A DNA stretch of 64,000 bases from Nephrocerus scutellatus (taxonomy: Eukaryota; Arthropoda; Insecta; Diptera; Pipunculidae): contig OX352765.1 of assembly GCA_947095585.1 (NCBI GenBank), positions 75,375,976 through 75,439,975 on the forward strand, written 5' to 3'. Below the pieces are notes generated by a model. The model was not told the origin of the DNA, did not search any database, and was given only the letters and a program-made list of their open reading frames with translations. Position 1 is the stretch's first letter. The number at the start of each line of letters is the position of its first letter. A program made the position numbers and the translations under genes. This document shows positions 26,880 to 38,200 of this stretch, one piece after another.

Positions 26880-27405
26880 TCACCGCTCTAACCAACATCT
26901 GGTGAAAGGCTTAGATGGTCTTAGATGAGGAACAGCTCAAGCGATGGAAGGAACATTTTTCTACGGTCCTTAACCGTGTATTCGCCAACGATATGCACCC
27001 AAATCAAACGGAGCTGCCGAAAGTTACAGTTTTCCGAATTCGCACCTCAACTCCCAGTAAAGATGAGATCGCTACCGCGATAAACGCACTAAAGAACAAC
27101 AAGTCGGTAGGACTAGATGGTATACCCACAGAGCTTCTGCGTGCCGCTCCAACGACATCAGCAGAGCTTTTATATCCTCTTGTAGAGAGAGCTTGGGAGG
27201 CAGAAAGTTTCCCCGATGAGTCTAAGAAGGGAATGATTGTCAATCTCCCTAAAAAAGGTAGTCTTATGGAGCAAGTTTCCGCACTGGATCCTCCTGTGTA
27301 GACCACATCAACACCCTGCGGATCATTATTGAACAGTGCGTTGAATTCCCGTCACCACTGCACCTGCTGTTCATCGATTTTGAAAAGACGTTTGATAGCT
27401 TGCTA
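26880..27405 (+). pseudogene. Non-LTR reverse transcriptase fragment
   Basis: On + : EQLKRWKEHFSTVLNRVF, then the RT fingers motif ATAINALKNNKSVGLDGIPT, ELLRA and KKGMIVNLPKKGSL. At 27290-27390 and in changing frames come DHINTLRIIIEQC and the RT motif A region LLFIDFEKTFDSL. About 30 residues between the PKKGSL and DHINTL blocks are missing, so it is deleted as well as truncated. Confidence 0.8.
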
Positions 27406-27799
27406 ACATAGGGGTAGAAACTTCGCTTGTAGGGCCAGAACCACTCTGTGGGTAGTTTAATTTTGGTGGGGGCAATTGCCCCAATTTATTCGGCTTATTA
27501 CAAGCTAAAACCTAAAGCTAACATCATTGAGAACTTAGAACTAAGACTTAAAGCTAAGCTAGGGGGAATGGCGGAGGAGATCTAGTTTAAGGCAGGGAGT
27601 GCTGCGGTTAAAATCGAAAACGGTAAGGTTTAAGTTAACCTTTATCAGCATACGGGAGAATAGTTCGTTAGAGCCGTGCATGGTGCGGTGTGTCGGTAAA
27701 TAGAAGAGAGGCGGGCATCGTAGCTTGCGAGGGTTAGTGTTAAAGTAAATCGAGTTGTATAGAGACTCGCAATCGACGGAGCCTAAGAGGAGACGGTGT

Positions 27800-29960
27800 A
27801 TGCAAAAATAATGTCAGCTATGTCTCTGCGTTCTTCTAGGGTTTTCAAGTTTATTAGGTTGAGGCGGTCGTGATAGGGAGGCAGTATAAGTTGATTGTCC
27901 CAAGGTAGACCTCGAAGAGCAAATCGGAGAAAATGACGTTGGATGCTCTCGATTCTGGACACATGAACTTAATGATATGGGGACCACGCCTGAGTAGCGT
28001 ACTCGAGGAGGGGACTGACAAAGGTGATGTAGAGTTATCTGGTCACGTAAGGGTTGAAAAATCTTTGGACCACCGTTTGACAAAGCCAAGTGATCAGTTG
28101 GCTTTAAGAATTATTTCATCGATATGAGAACGGAAGTTTAGCTTCGAGTCGCACAATATGCCGAGGTAACAAAAGATTGCACGCGGGATATGGGTTGACC
28201 TTTGAGAAGGTAATGCCTGGGAGGGGGTTTGTTGCACTTATGTGATAGGCTAATAGATTGGCATTTAGATATATTGAGATCCAAGCTATTTTTGAGGCAC
28301 CAGGTCGAAAAACTGTCTTGGTCTTGTTGAAGGAGATAGGAGTCTTGTGGGGAAGAAATGGGTTCGAAAAATTTGTTATCGTCAGCTTAAATTGAGAGGG
28401 CGGAATGTTTGATGACCCTATCAAGATCATTTATAGTTAGGATGAAGAGATGAGAGAACCTTGTGGGACTCCAGAGGTTGCCAAGAATGTGGACGATAGA
28501 ACGGACCTGAAGCGAACAATATAAAGATGGTTTTCCAGATAAGAATATATCCATTTTAACAATATGTGCTCAAGGCCGAGTGCAGACAATTTAAAGCGGA
28601 GTAGTTAATGAGATATCTTATCAAATGCCTTATTGAAATCAGTTGTAGCAACGTCGACTTTGTTGCCACTCTCTAAGGCTGAAACGGCGGAGGAGATGAA
28701 TTCAACAAGATTAGTGGTGGTTGATTTACCTTTCAGAAAGCCATGTTGGCTGGGAGAAATAAGAGACTTGCACTGGAAACTTAAGGCTTTGTATAAAATA
28801 CTATCGAAGAGTTCGGGTATATGGGAACGTTAAGCAATGGGGCGGTATTTAGTTACATCATTCTTTGATCCTTTTTTGTGTATCAGGGTTATGAGAGAGG
28901 TCTTCCAAAACTGAGGAAATTTTCCTCGTGAAAGGGATAGGCAAAAGAGGTAAGAAAGCGGAAGGGAGATGTGGAAGAAAATTTTTTAAGAAATATAGCG
29001 GGAAGGATATCTGGGCCGGTGAGAATTCGTCATTAAGTAAAAAAAAACTTAGGGTCTATTATGAGTTTGGCTTGCGTATTATTGAGATAGCGCTGGTAGA
29101 GAGAGTTATAAAGCTGCGTGAATTGCAGGTACCGAGATAGTTGGAATAGTCAGAAAAAGAATAAGTATACTTTTCGCTTATTACGTAAGTCTTTGATTAT
29201 ACCAAGGAGGAGATGTAGATGAGGTTTTATGGCGCGAGAAGGGGACATACAGAGAAATAGAATTAAATAATTCTTTGTAAAAAGTGGAGATGGCATCATT
29301 TAAAGATAGATTGTAAAGGAAGACCTGCTAATTTTGCGGAACTTAGCTTTTGAAAGTCGAAAGAAGAGAGAACTATGGGATGAGGTGACTGTAGTGGAGA
29401 GTTGGGGAAGAAAGAAAAAGGAGGGGCGTGAAAATTATAAATAGTCGTTAGAGGTAGGTGACAAAGCGAGACAGAGGAGTTAATGGGATAATTGGTGAAG
29501 ATAAGGTCTAAATGCCTACCCATGTAGTTAGGGACGCCACTAACTGCCATTGGACTTGAGTCTGTAAGCCGATCTACAAAGAGACATTCCTTAATTGAGT
29601 TGGGATTTGAAGCGATGAAAAAGGATTTATCATCCGATGGGTCCATTATTTGGTCAATGACGTCGATAGCAAGTTGGTAGGAGGTAGGCAGGAGGTATAA
29701 GGAGGGTGGTTGAAGTGCTGTCAATGGTGGTAATTTAGGGACGAAAAAATTTGCTTTGGTCAACTCGACTCCATTTGAGGTGTGAGATTCTTTTAGAATG
29801 TTCATAGTTACAAATGTCATCCGCCACCTTTTGGGGTGACACATTGAAAATCTCGTGGTGCCCGATGTAAATGTTCCTAAAGCTGGTTAGGTAGCGAGAC
29901 CTTCCTGCTGAATGGAAACGATGACACTTGTTTTGGTTTTAACTTCAGATAAGCAAGAAA
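27800..29960 (-). pseudogene. Degenerate LINE (endonuclease and reverse transcriptase)
   Basis: Read right to left on the minus strand: an endonuclease C-terminal part at 29844-29296 (with HLDLIFTNYP and several frame changes), then RT from about 28910: LITLIHKKGSKNDVTKYRPI, SPSQHGFLKGKSTTTNLVEF, and motif A TDFNKAFDKIS near 28610. Later come YLENHLYIVRFRSVL, a GVPQGS motif at about 28460, and a LGILCDSKLNFRSHIDEI thumb motif. Stops and frameshifts are scattered. The opposite-strand open frames here are shadows. Confidence 0.75.
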
Positions 29961-29989
29961 GAGTCGTATATTCTCGTATAAATTTTTTT

Positions 29990-30310
29990 CTCTAAGCCAT
30001 ACCGATCAAGAAAGCGGATTTTAGATGGAGTGTTTGAGAAGGAAGGTGCCTACGACAAGCAAAGGAAATGATGGGGAACTATGACCCAAAGAGGTCTCGC
30101 TAGATATTGGAACTTAGTAGAAGTAATCTAAGAATCATTACGGAGTTCATAACAGGACAGTGTAGACTAAAGGGGCACCTAATAAAATTAAAAGAGGAAG
30201 GCAGCTGCAGACTTTGTGGGACACGGAGAAAAACCCGTGACACCTTCCTAAAGAATGCGGAGCAACGATCTGAATGAGGAGAGACCAAATGGAGTGGGTG
30301 CTATAGGGTG
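29990..30310 (+). pseudogene. LINE C-terminal fragment (post-RT zinc-knuckle region), + strand
   Basis: Near 30117-30230 the + strand reads SNLRIITEFITGQCRLKGHL, then KLKEEGSCRLCGTRRKTRDT. This is the helix plus CCHC-like region that ends R1/Jockey-type polyproteins. It is oriented opposite to both neighbours and has no body. Confidence 0.6.
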
Positions 30311-30327
30311 CACTGTCTTCATAGCAC

Positions 30328-30850
30328 TTTTTTTTTTTTATAATTCGCGCACGCTTCAAGGGGTTCGCACCCTTATAATGCCCGGCTATATGTTTGGCAC
30401 AGCGTGGGCGTTAAGGAAGAGGAGGAGAAAAGAGGAGATGTCTATGAGCTTGTGTTTTGAATGTCTGTGGATCATAGTGATGTGGGAAGACAGAGCTTGG
30501 CGGAACATTCCACATACGTGTTGTACGGCTGAAGAATGAATCCCTGAATTTAACTGTACGTCCGAAGATGGGCTTGAGGGTAAACTGATGAGCATTTAGA
30601 GCGCCACGAGTATTGTGGCTGGCTATTTCTCTTGAGCACCGCTGGCAGAAGAAGCGATAAAACAGTGACAAGCAAGAAACGTTCCCGCGGTGTTCAAGCG
30701 ATTCTATTGATTTCGCTATATTTTCGTAAACGATAAGTTTTATCACGCGGTTTTGTATTCTATCTAGCTGATGCAAAGTAGTCTTAGGCGCACCAGACTA
30801 GATATTGCAATTGTACTCAAGTTTGCACCGGGCTAGAATCGCAGTAGATC
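30328..30850 (-). mobile_element. 5'-truncated LINE, RT C-terminus with poly(A)
   Basis: T-run at 30328-30339 marks the poly(A) end of a minus-strand insert. 30776-30411 encode MHQLDRIQNRVIKLIVYENI, SLEHRGNVSCLSLFYRFF, a Cys-rich turn and FKTQAHRHLLFSPPLP. The 3' UTR just inside (GCACCCTTATAATGCCCGGC) also occurs at 57800-57850 and in altered form at 38740-38800. Confidence 0.8.
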
Positions 30851-31018
30851 CATATGTGTCGCAGTGCTATTTGAATGTACACTATTTCTTTTCATCTTTT
30901 TTTCAACATGCATATGAATCGCTTTAGAAAAATGCCACAGAAAAAATGTGGTTTTGACAATTCTTTGCTCATTCCTATGCCCCTAACATCATAAGCAAAT
31001 CGTTTGCAACATTAAATG

Positions 31019-31054
<36 letters not shown>

Positions 31055-32265
31055 AATATATATATGAAAATAATGAGTTAAAAGTTTGTCAAAAAGGTTA
31101 TACCTATTTAGTTGGCGCCGAGTGTATGGAAATATGTAATTACATTAGGACTGGGACGACGGAATTTTATTAAAAAAAATTCCAAACTGAAAATGGAAAT
31201 CCCAATTGTGTACAAAAAAAATATTAATTTCATTATTTTCTAATTTCTATTCATTTGCATAATTGTAATTGTTGCTTTTACGACTGAATGGAATGGAAGG
31301 ATTTAAGTAAAAACGGACACTAATGTTGCGAATAAAAAAAAAACACCTATTTTGCTACTTGCAGTTGGTAATCATTTTGATTTCAATTAAAATATTTAAT
31401 AAGTTTCATGGTTATGGCCTATGTAAGCGCTTCAACTATCAAAATTATGCACTCGTTCTTTCAAAATCCAAAGAAAGATCAAAAAATCACTCATCCTTCT
31501 AATATGGTGCGGTGGTGTCGTGCGCAACAACTGACCACACAACATATCGGAAGAAGTTTTTTCTGTGAAGTGTTTTTGTGTGAAGTGCTTTTTGTTTGTA
31601 TTACTTTTAGTAATAGTTGTAATAATAATAAAAATAATTGCATGTATGTAAGTATATATTTAATAGTAATTATAATTATTATAATAATAGATAAGTAAAA
31701 GTTACATACTAATTTGGAACGTTAGTCCAGTAATGTTTCCATTTTTTTTTTCAGTTTTTGTCTATTAAAATCTAGGATTACACTTTATTTTACAATTATG
31801 TATATAATGCATAGATTTATATATATATATAGATATATATTTTTAAATTACTTTATTTTATCATTAATTTGTTTTAATAAAATATGTTGTATTATGTGTG
31901 TTTGTTCGTTCATACAACAACTTTTCTGCATTTTTCTGTTCTACTAAATGTGCACATATCGTTCGGTTGCTTTGCATTTACTTGTAGCATATATTTTAGT
32001 ATATAACATAAATTTTCAATTTATACACCAATTTTGGTGTATTTTTAGATTATTTTTTTGCTTTTCTATGATTTTTTGATTTTTTTGTTGTATTTTTGTA
32101 ATTTTTTGTTCTTTTTTTGTTGAATTTTTTAGTATTTTTTTTATTGTATAATACTTTCTATTTTTTTTGCGTGTTTGTTTGTTATAAACTACAATAATAT
32201 ATAATTTTACTTTATATTGTAAATGTTAATTCTAAATTTTAATGCAATCGTAATAATATCGTGTA
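30851..32265 (-). other. Intergenic and HELZ 3' UTR
   Basis: Very AT-rich. T-rich runs with TTTATT (AATAAA on the minus strand) occur at about 31852 and 32139 and could end the HELZ message. No gene seen; the 96-codon frame at 31408 is low complexity. Confidence 0.5.
31023..31050. repeat. TA dinucleotide microsatellite
   Basis: Fourteen AT units, with more short AT runs at 31060 and 31818-31838. Confidence 0.9.
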
Positions 32266-35200
32266 TTATTGAAAATAATTATAGAACCCATTGGAACATT
32301 GTCCAAGTTCACGAATCGCAGCAAACGGATCCTTTTCAACCTCCACCTGATGATGATGATGATGATGAATGTCACCGCCAGATGCAGTTCCTGCGGCAAA
32401 CTGGTGGTGCTGCTGGGCGGTTGATGCATTTTGATGGTTATGGTGTAGCTGTTGGTGGTGGGAGGAGTGTTGCTGCTGAGAATGGTGTGCAACGGCAGAA
32501 GCGGTTTGGGGCAGTTGTGATAGTGTTGCCGGTCCCTGGCTTAGGACAGCCGCATATGTTGTATTGCGATTGTCAGCACCGGGCGATGATGGCTGCATAT
32601 GGGGATGCAGCTGTTGAACATGCGAATTTGCATGATTACTGGATGGATGCTGTTGCTGCTGTTGTTGTTGGCCATGATGTTGTAGATGTTGCTGTTGCTG
32701 ATGCAATGGAAACGTTGCTGCTTGCTGCTGCTGCTGATGATGGTGGTGGCTGTCAGCGACGCTTGCTCGATCAATACGCATAAATTGATCCAAATCGTTC
32801 GGATTTGATTTAAAGGCATAACTATTGTACAGAAGCTTATGAAATGCATTGTTGCCTTGTTGTTGTTGGTTATGATGATGATGATACGACGATGATGTCG
32901 ATGAGATTTCGTTTGGTGTCTGATTGAAAATTGTATCAATAAGATTACCCGTTCCGGGTATGCCTATACCCAGGATACCTCCACCGATAGAAACTCCATC
33001 AATTATATTGTCCGGAGTCGATGAATCTATCGACTGGCCTCCTGTTGATGACGATGAATTAGAACTGTTGTAATTTGATGACGAATTGCCATTCCCAACA
33101 GTTGTCATTGCCTGTCGGCGATACAATGGGACTGATTCCACACGCATAGATGAAGATACATTGCCAACAATTCCCACAGCAGAGCTGCTGCTATTGTTAC
33201 CTAGAAGGTTTTCATTGCAAAGAAGCGAATCTGCAAAAGAAATTAGAGAAATAGAAATAAATAACAGAGATTCGAAAATTGGAAAAACCTTTGTTCAACA
33301 TTACAAAACAAAACCAAACAAGGTTAAAAAGGTCAATAACTACTTTACTTACTGTTTCCCATATACGCCGGCTGCGGTAATTGTGTTGGGAATATCGCAG
33401 ATTTTTGCTGTAAATGCTGCTGTGGAGTTGCCGCTGACATCACGGGAAATCCTTTATTTTGTTGAGAGGATGATAACATCAGTTCTGTATTGGTACTTCC
33501 ATTTGTTCCGCTGCCTACTATTCCAAGGAGATCTCTAAGAATCGGTTGAGCGATTTCGTTGCCATTCATCAATGAGTTAAACACTAAATCGATTTGCTGA
33601 TTAAAATTGATGCCACCATCCAAGGATTGCGTTTCATCGTTATGAGCTAAAAGTTGTTGCTGTTGTTGTTGCTGTTGCTGCAGGTGTTGTTGCATACTGG
33701 AGGATGTCGGTGGTGTCACAAACGGATTCATCATCCTGGGAGGCTGTTGCATTTGCATATGACCGCCGTGTACAGCAGTTGCGCCAGAGTGACCCGGATG
33801 TATGGGTTGCTGCTGATGTTGATGATTAAGATGTAGATTCGCCGATGGAACTGCCTTTGTCTGGTGCATCATGCCCATCACCTGACGTAGGATTTCGGTG
33901 AATTTGTTAGCAGCCTCTTGTCCATGAAGTTCCATTAGTTTAAGATACCACTTGTATTGTGATTCTTTTGGCTCGAAAGCCATTTCATAAATGTTCATGT
34001 TGGGCGGTAGCAATGCACTGTAGTCCTGAAATCGAGCTGCTGTTGGCGATTGCTGTTTATTGATCACCGCATTTGCCGCTCCACCTGTGGTGGGTGCTTG
34101 AAACATTGTTCCTCCGACATTTAGCGGTATATGGACGTTGTTCAAAAACTGAAATTCTTTTTCTTTGCCAAGACCTCCGAGGAAGTTATTCAGATGAGGC
34201 AACTGTATTCCACCGCCAAGCAGTTGTTGCTGTTGGCCTCCTTGTCGCAAGAACGGATCAAGTAAGGACTGTGCGGGACTAATAGGTCCATTAGGCAAAG
34301 CATTGCGGTGATTTAACATTTGAATCTGATTAGGAGGGTTTCCAAGTGAGTTTTCACCTACACCTGCGTAACCGATGCCGCCAGCGCTAAAAACAGGATT
34401 CGGGTGTAGCGGTTGCGGCTGTTGTTGGTAGAGTGTTTTTTTCAAGTAAGCCAAATCGTTGATTTGCCCCCCACGGAGTTGTTGTTGCTGGGGCGACTGC
34501 TGCTGCGCCTGACTGTTTGGTGGTTGGTTTTGCAGTTGTGATGCACGCATGCCTACTGGCACTTGGTTTGGTACATTTAGCTGCTGCTGTAGCGGTGCTG
34601 GTGGTGGAGGCTGTTGTTGCTGTGTTGGTGGCGGCGGCTGTGGTGGTCTGTGTTGATTTGTGTTAACAGCGCTGTTTTGCTTCGGTAAAACACCCCACGG
34701 ATTGCTTTGTGGCGGTGGACCCCAGAGACTAACGTTAGGATTTTGTTGCTGCAGTTGTTGTTGTGGTGGTACTGCTGGTTGCTGTATTGCTGGGGGAACT
34801 GGTGGTTGTGCTGGGTAACCAGGAGTTCGTAGAAGTTGCATTGCTGCGGTTGACTGCTGCTGTTGGGCTGCCTGTTGTTGTTGCTGTTGCCACATCATAT
34901 ACTGTGAGAATTGCGGCGGCGGTTGCGGTTGTCCTTGGGCTTGACTCATATGCGCCGTTTGCGGTCTTACACCGAATTGACCCAACTGTGCCATTTGAAG
35001 CTGCTGCTGTTGTGCTCCCGTCTGTTGCTGTGGCAATGGCGGTCCAGTTGACCGTATCTGTTGCATGTTATTGTGATGAAAGTGATGGCTAGGAGGTTTA
35101 GGCATTTGTTGGCCGGTGGGCCCAGCACCACCCATCATTGCGCCATACGGTGGATGATTCGAATATAGAGGCGGGATTTGATTATTCGCCTGATGTGGTG

Positions 35201-38200
35201 TACCGCTAGCAGCCATACCGCCGCCGAGTGAGTTGCTACCTACAACAGGGTGTTGATTGACAGCACCGCCAACTCCTACTCCACTGACGCCGCTGGCAAT
35301 CATATACATAGCTGCCTGTTCACGCAAATACGCTTCTGGCTGCAGAGAGCGAGGAACAAATTCAGGTGCGAGAGGATTCAACACATAGCCCCGCTTTAGT
35401 TCGACACCATCTAATTGCGATCGCAAAAACGACCACGTAATGCCAAAAAGGGATTTGTTTTCGTCGCAAATGTCAATGAAGCGCTCCCAGACTTTGCGAC
35501 AGCGACCAATCGAGCACAACGCCACAGGATCACCCACCACAGCTACCAACGATTGGGCACGCGTTATCGCGGTATTCAGAAGTTTGGAATTACTCAAAAA
35601 TCCGTAATCAGCATCATCGGTATTTACCAGTGCACTTCCAGAATTTGTTCCCGCGGCATGCGGGAGGCATGTTCGTCGTGTGCGAACAGTCGATAGGAAT
35701 ACAGCACGAAATTGTTTACCCTGCACATTAAGCACTCGCTCGACTGAGATGCCACCCATGCGACGCTTTCTTAACTCTGATCGTATTCGAAACACTTGGT
35801 CGGCATATGGTGTCATTATGCCAATACTTGCATCGTTAATCTTCCCCCAAGAACTTGGCCATTTCTTTCGCAGTTCAGACACTCGCTCAACCACCTCATA
35901 CACTTCAGAATTATTGTAGAACGCTGTTGAATTCTTGTCCTGTACATCTTCTCCGCGTGTCGTGAAGAATGTCAGCGGATAAAAGCGATCATGACGTGGC
36001 TGTTTGCCCGATGCAATCAGCTTTTGCTCGTAAAACAGCTCCGATGTGAATTTAATAATTGCCTCATGGGCGCGATAGTTCTCGCAAAGCAATATCTTGC
36101 ATGGAAAATTTGACGTATAATGATCGTACAGACGTTCCAGCAGCGAAATGTGCAGCTTGCGTTCCTTTGCGAAATTCGAAAAAAGCTCCGGGCTCATTTG
36201 CATGTGATCTCCGGCTAAGACAATGCGTGTGCTATCATTGGCTAGTGCCAGTGGCATTATTGCTTCACACTCCATTGCCTGAGCGGCTTCATCGAGGAAT
36301 ACATGGGTGAAGTACCCTTTAGGCAGCCCTAACGTGGATAATTCCATTGAGATGCTAAGCGTAACGACAACAATTCGATGCTTCAAGATGTCTTCGATTG
36401 TGGGCCGCCGAAAATTTCCAGCACCATCTGTAATGCAGTACTAGAATAGATACAAGAAAGAGAAGAAGAAAATTATAGTAATTAATAGCTAACTAACTAA
36501 ACGCATTGACTTACCTTTTGGACAACACTGTTGACCGTGGCAACCCAACGCTTATGATAGTAAACACGCAGCGGTGTCGCCTCTTCCAAGCCTTCTTCGA
36601 TCCAAGGATGAAGATACTCTTTAATGTATAGATCTGCCGCTGAATTGGAATGCGTGCAGATGAGAATTTTCGCTGCAGGCTGCGTAAGCAACTGTTTAAT
36701 AGCTTGTGCCAGGGTAAACGTCTTTCCAGTGCCGAACGGTCCGATCAGCAAAATCGGCGGTAGTTTTATGTTCAACGATGTAGTAATGGCGTTAACTGCC
36801 TCCCGCTGTTTGGCATTGAGCTTTAGCTCACTTGAGTTTGACCATTGTTTCTTCGGCGTCCACGGTATGCTCGGTTCAATCTCTACACTGGGGAAAATGA
36901 TCTTGAAGTCGGTGATCTTATCGACGGCATTGTGCCATTCGCAATATGGCAAACGATTCAATTGGAACTGTATGTCCACTTCGACTTCGGTGTCTGCATG
37001 CAGAGCCATCGCTTCAACACATTTTGCGGATAATTTCAAATAGATCACATTCTTTCCCTTGTCCTCGATCACCGCTTCGTAGATATTACGTTTCTTTTCT
37101 TGGTCAGCAGAAGGAAAGTTGTCGTTGGCACCGCCACCAGTGCCAACTGTGGCTGTCGCAGTCGACGGCTTTGAAATATACACACTCGAGCAATTCGATA
37201 GAATCAGTCGTCCTGCAGACGTATCTTCTGAGATGTCCTTACCTAAGCGCATCAAAGCGAACAATTCTCCCAGCAGAGAATACTTTGCTGTACTAGTGGC
37301 CATACCAGCCGGTGTTAAAATGTAATTAGAGGTGACTGTTAGTTTCGTTCGAAGATTGTAACGAGCTATCTGCTCGTATCGGGCAATCTCCTCAACGTAG
37401 AGCAGTTCATGTATGCGAGATCGATAGTTGTTTTTGGTCAGACGTTTCTCTACAATTGTTGACTGTGTCAACGTAAAGGTGTCTGCTCGTGGGCACGGAT
37501 ACCGTTCCAGCATTTCTTTCTCGTGCTTCAGATCGTTCAAGTAGGCGTCAGTCTTCAGATGGGTTCCAATTGTTGTCTCAAACTTAACTAGTTGTGTATT
37601 GGAATTGTCCCATCGCTGCGATGACGAATTAATGATGTCTTTTTTTATCTCCTCGATCTTCTCTGCGTCGCCGACAGGCAGGACATCGACGCATAAGTGC
37701 TTAACCAGTAACGGTTCTGAACCGAAGTCAATGCATACCGACTGACGGAACGTGCCATATATATCGGTATGGAATTCAATGGCGATCTTGTGCTCCAGCA
37801 CAGGATCCACTGTTTCCGAATTAGCATCATCAGCAGACTTTATATGGTGATTAGGATCGACTTGTGCTGACACCCATTCCTGATCGGACTTGAGCTCCAC
37901 TGCTGGGATAGGAATTGCATCAACATTAATCCCAATTCCCATAACATTGCCCGGTACAATTGATTTAATAGCGAAATGATTTCGATGCGCATCCTGGAGC
38001 AAAGCTATAGCTCGCAGCGATTTCTTAGACTTCAGCACAAACAGCCATTCGCGTTTCGAAGTTTTTGAGCTGATGCTGGTGACAAGCTCGTTTGTGCATT
38101 GGTCATCTATGCCTTCTACCTTTTCGCACATTATATGATCTGGGTTAGTAGCCTGAATCCACTTCTCCAAAATTTCCTCGGTATAACTCTTGCCGTAGAG

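Noticed and set aside
32223..32783. 186-codon + frame opposite the HELZ last exon
   Set aside because: It is the complement of CAG/CAT repeats and has no family character.
33654..35092. Leu/Val/Ala-rich + frames opposite HELZ (for example 34763-35092)
   Set aside because: Shadows of the glutamine-rich coding strand.
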